Shown here: positions 34,240-45,959 of the stretch, in pieces | How positions within the stretch are numbered: the first letter of the stretch is position 1 | How the letters are laid out: each line of letters begins with the position of its first letter | From: Eumeta japonica | Taxonomy: Eukaryota > Arthropoda > Insecta > Lepidoptera > Psychidae | DNA length: 64,000 bases | Direction of reading: 5' to 3' | NCBI GenBank assembly: GCA_005406025.1 | Contig: BGZK01001203.1 | Span: 124,001 to 188,000 of the forward strand | Program-made: the position numbers and the translations under genes | The notes under the pieces: generated by a model | Told to the model about the DNA's origin: nothing | Database searches by the model: none | What the model saw: the letters and a program-made list of their open reading frames with translations, nothing else

Positions 34240-35160
34240 TAGAAGTGATTAATTCGTATGATCCAAACATACTCGCATTTCGCACACATCCGCGCACCCA
34301 TACACCCCCACACATACATCTAAGTGTATAAAAACAAATGAATAGGGCTACAAAAATAATTCAAAACAATAATATTTTTTTATGATTACCACACGGTTTA
34401 TCGAAATCATACACAGCTTATTATTTGCGCAACCACACATTGTATGCCAATTTTCTTAAAGATCGATCGAACTGTTCTTAAGTTATAAAAATACATGCAA
34501 ACACACAGACAGACAAATAAATAATAGCCATTCAGATATTCTTTCTGTGTACCAATTCTCGTTAAGATCGAAAAACTGTTCTTAAGTTATAAGAGGACAT
34601 TCAGATAGACAGACAAACAAAAATTTTAAGCATCATTTAAGTATCATGAACCATAAAACGAATATTTGTCACAAAATTTGACACGTAATTGTATGTATAA
34701 ACAGAACCTAAAGTTTAAATAGTATTATAGCGTACCACTAAAATTTCATTTTATATTCGTTACATACGTGTGTTTTTATTTCTTTTTTTATTTAATGTAT
34801 TATTTGATAATCTTTCAAATTTTTTATACATTCTAATAATATTTAACCCTTTCCATTTCGAAATTTGAACTTGACATCTTAAAATGAAGGATCATAAGAT
34901 GGTAATTTCAAATTTCGAAATTTAACCTTTACTAACAATAGTTATTCCGAGCTTCAACCTTATACATTGAAACGTGGCCTTTGAGGAGCAGGGCCGTGAC
35001 AGACAGACAAATGCCAAAGTGGTGCCTAATGCGTTTTACTAATTTATCTGTTAGACAATACCAGAAACATCGCTTTAGCTATTGTTTCATACAAACAGTA
35101 CATTAATTATTCCCTTATGGGAGGTTTATAAAGTTTATTAGCATAGCAAGTATACAAGTC
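34240..35160. other. No gene seen apart from the hairpin at 34856
   Basis: Two short direct segments, both of the form 'tt(c/t)ttaa(g)atcga...actgttcttaagttataa' (34453-34492 and 34561-34592), look like eroded repeat copies. Confidence 0.4.
34856..34920. repeat. Nested hairpin, 14-bp outer and 7-bp inner arms
   Basis: TTTCGAAATTTGAA (34856-34869) faces TTCAAATTTCGAAA (34907-34920) exactly. Inside, CATCTTA faces TAAGATG. Total span 65 bp. Confidence 0.85.
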
Positions 35161-35164
35161 TTGC

Positions 35165-35290
35165 GTTTTTTATTACGCGTTTTATTTATAAACGCATGCC
35201 TATTTCTCAGAAGGGTAGGCAGAGACCACGGATCTCCACGTGGCGCGGTCCTTGCGCACATCTCTCGCTTCTGTTTCCAGGTGCTTACAA
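35165..35290 (+). repeat. 'cgcctgtttct...ggcagagacc' dispersed repeat, copy 2
   Basis: 'acgcatgcctatttctcaga', 'gggtaggcagagaccacgga', 'tctccacgtggcgcggtcct'. Truncated relative to copy 1. Confidence 0.6.
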
Positions 35291-35359
35291 CCCGAAATTT
35301 AACTAACGACGATTTAGGGTACTTTCCGAAGCACGAAACGAGTGGTTTAATATGACTCA

Positions 35360-35900
35360 GTGCTTGTTCACGTTAACACGCGGGCGCGGGAGCGACAATG
35401 GGCGCGGTGGTCCGCCCGAGTTCGGTGTTCACATTAACCGCCAGGCGTTTGCGTGAGTGTGACTGTTGTCAGAGGTTGTAAACATGGACGACGATCTTTT
35501 ATTTTTAATGGAAAATTCTTACATAAGGTGAATGATGACAAAAAATAGAATTGGTATGCACGAAATTATTAAAGGAAGAGAACGGTATGGTGAATAACAC
35601 CGATAAACTCTTCTGTATTGAAGGACGTGATGAAAATGTCTATCGTTTGCAGCGACAAGTTCAAACTGGTCGATCTTAGCTGAAGCCGGGAGTCAAAAGC
35701 GCGCTCAGCCGCTAATTAGACGTGAACACACACAAACAACTCACACGTTTGATAACGCCGCGAGCGCGCCGCGTGCGCCAGCCGCCAGCTTGCTCTCTAC
35801 TTCCACCACATCTGCGTTTAATACGTTCACACTCGTGTATGTGTTTGATATTTCGTGACCGCGCCCGTCCTCACGCCCGCGAGTCAACGTGAACGAGCAC
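35360..35900 (+). mobile_element. Deleted PIF/Harbinger-type DNA transposon, 541 bp
   Basis: The ends are inverted repeats: GTGCTTGTTCACGTTAACAC (35360-35379) against the reverse complement of 35881-35900 (GTGCTCGTTCACGTTGACTC), continuing into CGCGGGCG on both sides. Flanking trinucleotides are TCA and TTA, compatible with an eroded 3-bp target duplication. Inside, ATG at 35484 starts MDDDLLFLMENSYI, and after a frameshift comes RIGMHEIIKGRERYGE, which resembles the N-terminal start of a Harbinger transposase (usual WVHPxxxxRxxxGEFH). The rest of the transposase is missing, so this is an internally deleted, non-autonomous copy. The superfamily call is inferred from the peptide and the 3-bp duplication. 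Confidence 0.65.
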
Positions 35901-36691
35901 TTAAGTTAAAACTCATCGTTCAATTTAGAATTTGAATCCGATAGATAAGACAAACGTTCTTGAACTGCACTTGACCACAGATCCTCTTTCAGTGATATCA
36001 TTGCACGTATGTACGACCGCAGTCGAAGCCGTTTCCAATTCTTGTATGTAACGCAATTAAAACGGTTTGTATCACTCTACTCACACTTCTTCTGCAACAA
36101 ACATAGACTAATGGTGATGATCATGATGATAAGCGGGAACAAACCATTGTTGTGGAAAATTGCTGTCGGTCTGCACAAGCTACAATGCGCTTTGTGAGTA
36201 AAATTAATCTAAAGTTGCTGATGATAGACTAATCTAAAAAAAAGAAGTAATATCTTTTCCTTCATTGAAAACTGAAAACTCAATAATAGCACAGAACATT
36301 CCAAACGTGCAATCGCGTCATATAGTGATCGTTATTTCCTACAGGGAAAACCATAAATACCAGTTTAAATAAGCCAAGAATAGCCAAGGAGATGAAATTT
36401 CATCAATAACGCTGTATAGCAAGCAAAAAGGCCATGAATATCCCATTAGTGTTGCGCACGTCAAACGACAATTAAATCGGTGCGTTGACTCGATTATACA
36501 ATAGTAATCGGCCGGCGGCGCGGCTGGTGAATCAAACGGTAGGCATCGGATATGGTGAGCGACACCATAATGGGTTTAGTGACGTTGGTTTGGAAATGGT
36601 CGATAGGAAATAACGGTTATATTATCTTAATGTGAACATGGAGGAAGTGATCTGACCGTGCAGTCAGCTACAATACTAAATTATACAAAAA

Positions 36692-37412
36692 TGACTGCCC
36701 GATTGGCGCAGTTGGTGGTGACCCTACGCAGGGTTGGAAAAAAAACATGTTTTTTTTTTTTAAAGAACAAAACATCATGTTTTATTTCAAAAACAAAAAA
36801 AAACATATTTTTTATTAATGCTTCATTGCTGTTTTATTTGCCTTGTTTTAAACATGTTTTAATCATGTCTTAAACACATACATATGTATAAAATGAAAAA
36901 AATATATTAAAAATCAAAAAGTATTTATTTTTTAAAATTATAATTATTATTTTAAAACAACAGTTACGTTAAACTTAAAATGCAGTCAAGTTCCCATCAA
37001 TTGTTGCCAACTCTTTAGTAAAAAAACATACCATAAAATGAGTTTTTTAATTTCTTCTAATTAAAAGTATAAAGAGTTTTTTTTGTGTTTTCAACATGTT
37101 TAAAACAAATTAGTTTTAATCATGTTTTAAACGTGATACATAATTTTGTAATGTTTTAATCAGTGTTTTAAACGTATGTTTAAAACAAATGTTTTAAACA
37201 TTGCCAACCCTGACCCTACGTGCTGTGCCGAGGGAGTAGGTACGATTCTCGCACAAGACGAGCATTTATTTGTTAAAAAAGTAATGTTTGCCTTGAGTCT
37301 GAGCATTTGTTTGTATTATGTCTATGCATTTACAATAAAAAAGTATAAATGTATTAAATCAAGTATTTAATACCCATAGTACAAACCTCGTTGATTAGTC
37401 TGGGATCAGATT
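36692..37412 (+). mobile_element. tRNA-derived SINE, split by a hAT insertion
   Basis: The head (36692-36728) reads GACTGCCCGATTGGCGCAGT..., the start of a well-known lepidopteran SINE. The rest continues at 37221 ('tgctgtgccgagggagtagg', then the B-box-like GGTACGATTCTCGCAC, 'ttgccttgagtctgagcatt', and 'acccatagtacaaac') and ends near 'gattagtctgggatcaga'. Removing 36729-37220 restores a continuous element of about 230 bp. Substitutions throughout show it is old. Confidence 0.85.
36729..37212. mobile_element. Non-autonomous hAT element, 484 bp
   Basis: Terminal inverted repeats CAGGGTTGG (36729-36737) and CCAACCCTG (37204-37212) are exact. They are flanked by an exact 8-bp target duplication ACCCTACG (36721-36728 and 37213-37220), the size and terminal CAGG typical of hAT transposons. 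The interior is AT-rich, without coding capacity, and filled with GTTTTAAAC/GTTTAAAAC motifs. The exact duplication and the split SINE make the boundaries certain. Confidence 0.92.
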
Positions 37413-38690
37413 TTTACTAAGAAATTATCACTATTAACTTTTTAGTTTAAGGGATTTTTGTAGTCAGTTTTTCTTTAGTAAAATTTAGTTTTCGTGATAA
37501 TTGTCCACTGTAATCGCATACATGAATACAAACAGACTCAACTGGGTCGTAAATTCGGTCTGCAACCGAGTCTGGGGGTGTGCGATACGAGAGCTCAGTC
37601 ATTGCACGACAGTGATCTAGCCAAAGGCCGTCCGCCCACAACACGCGTATGCTGGTAACGTTTGGTAACCGAATACAATTTCGATATTCATTTATTCAAC
37701 AATGGAATATTTTGTAACCGAATTTAATTATCTTCTTAACCAATATAACGATCGTAGGGCTGTTTGCTAACCGAAATTGTTGTGCACTCGCCCCACTACG
37801 GAGGTATACTTTTCTAAATCTATTTTTTATTAATTTTCAGCTGTTTCAATTCATATTCACTTGAAGTACATAAAATATGTGCTATGTTTCAAAAGCGGTT
37901 CATTTTATAAACGCTTTTGTTTGACATATTCCAATTAGTTGAGTGTTTATTTATTTATTTTTTTATTTCTCGAAATTATCTGACATTTATTTTAGATCTG
38001 GACAGATCGCCAATTGTGATAATTACAAACAGAAACGTATATTATATACGAGTATATAATATATAATATAATGCGAACATCTTAAATAATTACATCTTTC
38101 CTCCAAAAACCGTATTGCAGTCGACAAATTTATCAGAAAACAGTAAAGGATATGTGGTACCTCGGATAGTACTTCCACAATATATTCCTCACTAGAATTC
38201 ATCAGTCGTACTGCCAATACGATGTGTGAGCCGGACGCACTAAATCGGTTATGAATCGATCACCGACAATTATCGACTTATGTGCACAGTCAATCGGCCA
38301 TCGACCACAGATCGACCATCGGCCATAGATATATTAACACAATATTCGAAATAGAAGCGCTTACGGCTTAAGGCTCCTCAAAAACTGTTCGAAATCCTCC
38401 ACACTCGCACTCGATCGCGTTCGAAACTCTCCACGCCTACCTGCTTGCATTTTCGTCACATTTCTTCTATTAACTCGTTCGCCGTGTACGATACAACTCA
38501 CGAAACTTTGCCGCTCTGAATTGTCTGCGAATGATGTAATGCGCAGGTTAACATTTCCCGACCCTTCCATCTTCTTCCCCGCTTATTCCCGCCTGCCCCC
38601 GCCTTACGCCATCGCGACGCTTTTTTGACTAACTTCACAGCGGCAGAATTTCGTGCGTTGTAAGCGGACCGTTTTTAAGGCTACCTATCG
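37413..38690. other. Mostly no gene; GC-richer segment with a small minus frame
   Basis: At 38570-38361 (minus) a 69-codon frame starts in a good context (AAGAAG|ATGG) after a G-rich leader, and reads MEGSGNVNLRITSFADNSER... I recognise no family, and the G+C-rich leader looks repetitive, so I do not call a gene. The rest is AT-rich and anonymous. Confidence 0.3.
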
Positions 38691-39210
38691 AAAAGACGTA
38701 CCCACGGACCCTAATACTAAAGTTCCGCTGTCTATCAATCTGTCTGTCCGTCCGTCTGTCAAAGGGCTCTAAGTATTAAATCGCAATAGGCATATACTTG
38801 AATTTTTTTACAGAATGCGTATTATTACTATAACCGTTTTAAAAACAAATTATAAACATAAAATAAAGTTAAAAAGTAGAGGAGATTCCGATACAAGAAA
38901 CGTGTTTTTTCGATTTTTTTTTTTTGTCTCATCTCAGTAATGGCAATAAACACAAACGTCTACTTGTATAACTATCATGTACACTCTTCAGTGTACCAAC
39001 AAATAATAAAAAGTGGTCGGACTCGCTTTGATTTGTTCCTGCTTTAAACGGGGGCATGAAACTTGGTATGATTTTAGTGCACACTATTAAATGTGATTAT
39101 CGTATATTATTGAACAACTTTTTAAATACATTTAGTGTTAAATAGTGTACTGTGGTATAGAACCCTTTGCATATAAGTTCGACACGCACTTGGCCGGTAC
39201 TATCGAGACG
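38690..39210 (+). repeat. Lepidopteran 'gggttccg' dispersed repeat, short form, second copy
   Basis: Starts 'acggaccctaatactaaagt', then 'ctgtctgtccgtccgtctgt' and ends 'ggtatagaaccctttgcata' and 'gacacgcacttggccggt', the characteristic 3' phrase. Same family as 24300-24690. Confidence 0.7.
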
Positions 39211-39219
39211 ATTCGTTTG

Positions 39220-40820
39220 AATTCACCATATCCATCTCAATTTTTTTTATTAATATGTAGAACTACCACCTACGTTAAAATTCGTTACTGGTGTATAATT
39301 AACTGCGAAATAGTCATATTAATAAAATTGTATTAATAATTTTATTACAAACTGGCGACAGTCCCGTGAGAAAAATATATTATTCATATTTGCATAATTT
39401 CTTTATAATCACAATGCTATGATATTAACAGATTTTCAGTTTATTTTTAACGTGTCAGAAATGACAACATTTCTTCGCATGAAAAGCTTCTGAACTTAAT
39501 GCACAAATGCGCATATCTCAAAAACATAACAAGTCCTTTTAATCATACATTTTTTTTTTTGCACGAACATGGGCTAATTAAAATAAGTATCGTAATCGGT
39601 ATCTCACCTCGATCTAGATAAAGATGAATCACAAAAAACAAACAAAGAAGTAAATGCATTGTCAGAATGTTAAATATTAGCAAAAAAAACTCATGAGGTA
39701 GCAGGCACCGGCCTTGCGGTGACCCCATTTTGCATTACAACTCGTGAACTGAAGCGTTTGTTCGCGCTTCCTCATCACGATACGAGTACAACTCGAAAAT
39801 TAATGTTAATCGAATAATAAAAATTAACTACGCACATTGTAATAAATCGTTTGTTTAGATTCTCGTATGCTGAAGTGAAAAACACAAATCGTTAATATTT
39901 CAAATCCATTGATATATCCTCAGCGGTATATTAACTACAGGTAAAAATCTATTATGGAAAGTTATTGAACAGATTATCGAGTAAAAGAAAAATAATAAAT
40001 TATTTGAAAAAAAGGATTTAAAAAATAAATATTGTATAAAAAGAAATGTTTATACAAAGGCAAAAGGCACTGGAAACTCTTAGTTTGCGATTTCCATTTG
40101 CCTTTTTTTAAATCCATGGATACTAATTAACCGCGAGTATTAACTCACCATAGAGAGTTAGGGAGTGCAGTATTATCTCTGTTAACATAATTGCCTTCGT
40201 CTCATTTCCGTTTTATTTTTTAGAGCTATGCTATTTTCATTGGGATATTTAATTTACTGATTTATTTGTTTTACAATATAATAACATATTTCATAGACAC
40301 GGGACGTAATACAGATTGAATTGTTTATAATTAATCATTTTACACGCAATTAATAGATAACGTTAAAATTTCTCATTTCAAATGTCACACGTTCACACTA
40401 CCATCCACAGCGTCGTAACTGCCAACTCACTACAGCTCAGCTCTGTAGCAGATATAATTAATTCTAATCTGATTCGTTATCTGTATGGATTGCTATTCAT
40501 CAGAAAAAAGAACCGAAACATAACTCACGTATCAGTTAATCTCATTACTACTAGCCGTATTACAACTACATGTGTTTGTGGTGAGATATGAATTTCAGAT
40601 TTACATTACTAAAATTTCTGACGCGGCCTAGACCAGGTGTAACAATCATATCGGGTTCCTTTTCAACATCAGTTTTGGTTTTAACAATGTCGCATTCCTA
40701 TCGCCACTCGAATTTAAATTATATAACATACTACTATTTTACTATAAACCGCATCAAATTATGCGTATATAGATAGCGTTGTGATTTACTTTGTTTTCGA
40801 ATAATACAACAACTTTTGTT
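39220..40820. other. No gene seen
   Basis: AT-rich; short frames only (for example 40382-40776, plus) without motifs. Confidence 0.4.
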
Positions 40821-40822
40821 TT

Positions 40823-41250
40823 AGGGTTCCGTACTCTCTATCAAAAGCCGGAACTGTTGTAGAATGTATCGTTATAGGACATCTCGTATCTTTCTGTCTG
40901 TTTGTCCGTTTGTGAGTGGATTAGTTTTACTGTTTATGTAATAATCATTAAGAAAACGACTTTGTTCAACTGTACCACATGACATGAAATGAACGAGTTC
41001 GTTACCAGAAACACATTTTTTTATAAGATTTCAAAATGTATTGCTTAAAAGGTATCTAAGAAAATGGAATGTTCCTCATCTTATCTCTAAAACTACTAAG
41101 CATAATATATAGAAAAAAAAAACATTGAATCTAAAACTCACTTGCAGTTTACAGAAAGCTACAAACTAAAGAAACAAGAATATCAAACCCTTAAATTTCG
41201 GAAGGAAATGTAAAATAGTTCCAAAGAAGGAATATTTAGAAAATGTTTTA
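40823..41250 (+). repeat. 'gggttccg' dispersed repeat, truncated copy
   Basis: 'agggttccgtactctctatc', 'aggacatctcgtatctttct' and 'gtctgtttgtccgtttgtga' mark the 5' half of the family; the 3' end is not clear, so the boundary is approximate. Confidence 0.5.
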
Positions 41251-41254
41251 CTTC

Positions 41255-43355
41255 ATTTCACTAAAGGTTATGCTATATTTATAATACGGAATCTTCTCAA
41301 CGCGAGTCCATGTCACACTTGATCACTTTTTATAGTGAACATAACTACAAACCTATAAGCAAATGAATGTACTTACAACAATTCTTCTGATTTCATCAGT
41401 ATTGCTTCGAATAATCAAATAGTACATTATATCAAGATTGCCATATCTCTAATATAGAATGCGCGCAGTCATGCAACTGTTACTCAATAGGAAATCGCAT
41501 CGAGACTACTCTACGGAGATTTTTTAACTTACTGTCTTTCGTTCGCTCTCACGTTCGAACAAATTTTGAAATAGTCGTGTACCGGCGATTTTGTTGAGCG
41601 ACCAAAATATGTCGATGCACCTATCGACCCGTCGGCGATCATCCAAGTGCCGCTACACTCAGTTCGTACACATCAATTTTATTGGCCGACTTCTTTTATC
41701 ACTACAACGTAATATCGCAATTCTGCAGACGGCTTCACACGTTTCGCGTGACTATCCGACCGCATTACTCCCATATTTTTCATCTTAACTGTTTAATATG
41801 ACAATCGGTTCAAAAATATTGCAAATCAGCTGACTAGTGACGTAACACCGATGACTGCAGATACTTCAAGACCGCATCTTGAAATACAATTAAGGCGACT
41901 TAATAAGACATTTCCAGTGTATTAAGTGGCAATCTATTACCACAATATATTGCCTATAAGTGTTAGACACTTATAGGTTTTTTTTTACCTTTCTATACGT
42001 GTATGGTTCTAAATTCACTTATAGTGCTTATCTAATAATTAATAGACGATTTATCCGTTGGTGATTCAAGTACGTAGCTAAACAGCAATTTTTAAACACC
42101 TCAGAAATATGAAATAGTCTATTGTTTAGATAAAGGCCCCATAAGTAAAGACTATGAGGTTCGAAAGGGCAACGAAAGTGGTTTTTAATCTAAGAACAAG
42201 GAAAATAATATATCATTATTTTACCTGTAAATAATTTCGTTTTTCGATTTATCGGATCGACCAATGATTCGATACAAATCGATCTTGATGTAAATATTAA
42301 TTGCGACATTTCGATGACTAATAATTATGTAATTTTTATGAATTATATATCCCTAAATAGTAATTTAGTTATTAATTTATATCACGTACCATCAGTTTTG
42401 TGTGTATGTAATTATTGATTGATTGAAATAATATACAATTTGTCAATCATGAATATTTAACCGGTTACCTAGGCGATTATTTCGCCATATCTTTTCAAAC
42501 ACTAATAATTTCAAAAAAAAAAAATGGCATTAACAAAATACCGCGGATTTTGAATTATCTACTTCAAAAGTCGAAACTGTTTTACATCCTCTCTTCATTC
42601 ATTGAGGTATTACGGAACCTGACTTTGTACCTTCCGACACGTGCTTAGCCTTTTTTGAAATGTGACAAACTGCAATTTCTCGTGACTTCCAAAAAAGGGT
42701 AAGTGGTGCGATGCCGTCAGAAGTAATTATACATTCACATACAGTTGAGCAAGACGCCCGTCTCCATTGTCAAACGATACGACTTATTGAAATGTTACGG
42801 AAATCATTATTTGAATCTCGTAACATTTTATCACCTGACTCGCTAAAACGGAATTATAATTATAGGTTTAAAAATATTTTTTCACCAGAAATGATAGTCA
42901 GTCTCTCTGGAATATATATTTATAGAGATTTTGTACTACACTATTTCAATGCTTCCTCGATAATTATTTTTATGTTGATGTTATATATGTGGTTGTAGTT
43001 AATAACAAAGACGTATTTTTCATATTTGTTTTAAGTACAAAGTATCTTACTATTTTGAAAAGTTTTTAGGTACACCCTCAAGATTTTTTTTATTTATAAA
43101 TATAAATCAATTTTATTGTATATCTAGAATTATATATTGTTAATTAAAACGATTCTAGACTAATAATCTTGACCTTAAGATGTGCTGTGTAATCTGAGCT
43201 ATGTGGCCCATATATATTTTTACATATATTGTTTATTTAGAAAATTTAATAAAATGTAACGTATCGCTGAATACATTTTATTCACAAAAGTTTCATTCCA
43301 ATATTCATACATACAATAGCATCTGGAAATAGCTTTGCCAGCCTTAAAATCGAAT
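41255..43355. other. No gene seen apart from a short palindrome
   Basis: AT-rich. The 95-codon frame at 42711-42998 (plus) has no recognisable motif. Confidence 0.4.
41953..41977. repeat. Perfect 11-bp hairpin
   Basis: CCTATAAGTGT and ACACTTATAGG separated by TAG. Confidence 0.85.
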
Positions 43356-43359
43356 GAGC

Positions 43360-43500
43360 TCTCACATTTTATATATCGATCGCTCTCTCTGTTAATGCTA
43401 ATTCCGATATTGCTCCTGATTTCAATCCCGATCACGCTCTTCATTCTGATTCAGGTCCCATACTTAATTTCAGCACCGGTTCCGTTTTCAATTTGCATCC
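43360..43500 (+). repeat. Hexamer-phase minisatellite repeat family, copy C
   Basis: 'tatatcgatcgctctctct' followed by AATTCC, GATATT, GATTTC, AATCCC, GATCAC, GATTCA, GGTCCC-type units in 6-base phase. Confidence 0.6.
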
Positions 43501-43533
43501 AGATGCGAATATAAAATGTGTAGCCATATTCAA

Positions 43534-43552
43534 TAACCTAACCTAACCTAAC
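43534..43552 (-). repeat. Short interstitial TTAGG-type run
   Basis: TAACC repeated three times plus TAAC on the plus strand, which is the insect telomeric unit TTAGG on the minus strand. Too short to mean more than coincidence or a minor insertion. Confidence 0.6.
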
Positions 43553-43554
43553 TG

Positions 43555-44785
43555 TTTATGAAATTTCACTATAATCCTTTCAGCTTTTTGAGCGTGATTA
43601 AATGACCAATCAAGCAAATATCCACATTTATTATAATATAGAAAGATTTGCTCACCATTTTCAGTTATCACTTTTCTGGTAATTATACAGATTTTCTTTT
43701 ACGAAAAGTACTTCAGGACATAATTCTCCTAACTTTATGCAAAATTTCAATAGAACACATTCAGCGGCTTAAGCATGATTTAACAATCAATATACAAACA
43801 AATTTTCATTTTCAAAATGATATAAATGTGAAAACGAAATAACTGATCTTTAGAGTTTGTTATAAATATTTAACCAAAATTATTATAAAAAGTATCTTGA
43901 TTTAAATAATTATTAATGTAAATTTATCAACATGTTTAAAATTGTACACTAACAAAGAACGCATAACTTAAACTACGAGATCTATAAACTTCTAAATTTA
44001 GGAAGGTCAAAAAACTGAATCATTATTAACTTATCATATTGATGGAAACGCACAATCATATTTTATTTTATGAAGATTTGTGTTTTGTTAAATGGAAATT
44101 TTGTAGTCAATCTTCAATTTGTCATTGCCAATTATTTTTTTATACACAGACAGATGACATTGCAAACTATTATTTACACCCATACATTCACTCACCCAAA
44201 AAGTCCCAAGTTGAAACATTCAAGGAGGAAGAGAAATTTTAAAAGCCAGTTCTTCCATCCTCTTTAATTTAGTAAATTGTCAACACAGATAACAGACTTT
44301 AAAACTATTTGATTTAATCAATTTCTAATTTTCGAAATTTAATCCTGGATTCAATTCATCAGCTTCCCGCCATATTAAATATGCGTAATTACATTTTTGG
44401 AATATAAATACAGAATGTCGACTTTTTAGATCGCCGTCGCGCATATGCGACTCGGTTACATCGTCTGCGGTGCGCACACGTCTTCGACCGGTTTCGGCAT
44501 AATGGAAACGCGTCCGTCCACTTTCGCCACAATGATCTTGTATTTTTGTACGTATCGCACATATTCGGCAGTGGGCACTTTCTCTTATAGTAACAACGTG
44601 ATATTACAGATTTATAAATATTTATAATATGGTTAAGAGAGAAAACAAAATTGTTTCTAATGTTTAATAAGTTCTACAAATTTAACGTAACAATGTAATA
44701 TTCTGTTAAGTTATCAAACTTATTTTCCAACTACGATTATTCACATCTATGTATACAATCAGTATACGTATATTATAAACCGGCC
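43555..44785. other. No gene seen
   Basis: AT-rich with motif-less short frames. A GC-richer patch at 44430-44540 is not explained. Confidence 0.4.
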
Positions 44786-44789
44786 AAGA

Positions 44790-45465
44790 GCACGTCGGAC
44801 CATTCTCAGTGTAGGGTTCTGAAAGCGTTACTCCAAAAAATGCACTACAGGTGAAAAATCTACGTTGTTACACTTTTTTCCATGTTTTCCGCGCAGAATA
44901 AGCACTTTGGTCGTCTATAAATTAGTGTAAACTAAAGTGTAAGTAAAAAGAATGATCTTCGGGGCACTTACGTCTTTTCGTAGAGAAGCGCAGCTTTTCG
45001 GTGATAACTCGAAAACGGTATGCCCGATTATGTTCAAAATATTTTTTGTTGAAAGTAGTTATTAAGCGTTACTTTAGCAATATTTTTTTTTTTTCGTATT
45101 TTTCGGGCGTACGATTTAATAAAGGGAGAGACAAAATTTACACTAGAAATATTAAAAATAGTGAAAAAAATCGCTTATATGCTTTAAATTGTTTTTAAAG
45201 GAATTGCTGAAATATGTGCCACACATTGATGTTTACTGAAAAAAATATTTTTCAGCTACGGTTACATATATGGAGTGCCCCCTCCTAGAAATATTTATTT
45301 TTGTTATTTAATTGCCAAACTAAGTATCGGCTTATACAAGACGCTTCAGTCCAAATTTCATCAATATATGTCTTGTAGGTTTTGAGTTAAATACCTCTGA
45401 CATTCAGGATATAACGAAACAATAAGTGTTCCGTTTTTGCCCTTTTGGCTCAGAACCCTAAAAGA
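44790..45465 (-). repeat. Lepidopteran 'gggttccg' dispersed repeat, long form, copy 2
   Basis: Inverted copy of 30354-31062. On the plus strand it begins near 'cattctcagtgtagggttct' and ends 'cccttttggctcagaacccta'. The internal phrases 'catcaatatatgtcttgtag' and 'ttgccaaactaagtatcggc' match the reverse complement of copy 1. Confidence 0.75.
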
Positions 45466-45469
45466 AATT

Positions 45470-45825
45470 AATGCGAGTTGAATTTGCGTAAAAAATGTTC
45501 CGTACGATGTAGATTTTATCTACCATGTGTTTTTTTTAATCTGATCCAAAATCTGCGGCAATTAAAACGTTTGCAAACGTATGTTTGTACGAACAATATT
45601 AAAAATTTATCATATTATTTTAATACCATACACTTTTTGTAGATTTTCCTATAATATATAAGTAAAGAACTATTTTCTTTATTTTTTTTTTTTGGTTCAT
45701 CAGTTACGGAAATAAGAGGGAGGGAATTGTTAACTTTTATCTATTTGCCTAAATAAATAAAAGTATTTATTTTAAAAAATACGTTTTTGAGACCTTTGAG
45801 ACCTTTGTGACTCACGACGAACCCT
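45470..45825. other. No gene seen
   Basis: AT-rich spacer between two repeat copies. Confidence 0.4.
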
Positions 45826-45829
45826 TTTA

Positions 45830-45958
45830 TGTGTACCAACTTTGCGGCTTAATCGATCAAATAGATTCAGAACAAAATGGCTGTGACAGAAGGGACAAAC
45901 ACATGAGCGATCCTATAAGGGTTCCGTATTTTTTTTTCAGACTTATGGAACCCTAAAA
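45830..45958 (-). repeat. 'gggttccg' repeat fragment, copy 1
   Basis: 'aatcgatcaaatagattcag', 'aacaaaatggctgtgacaga' and the closing 'ttatggaaccctaaa' match 57305-57452. Confidence 0.6.
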
Positions 45959-45959
45959 A

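Noticed and set aside
43534..43552. Telomere-like TTAGG run as evidence of a chromosome end or fusion
   Set aside because: Just over three units, with ordinary DNA on both sides; chance or a minor insertion explains it.
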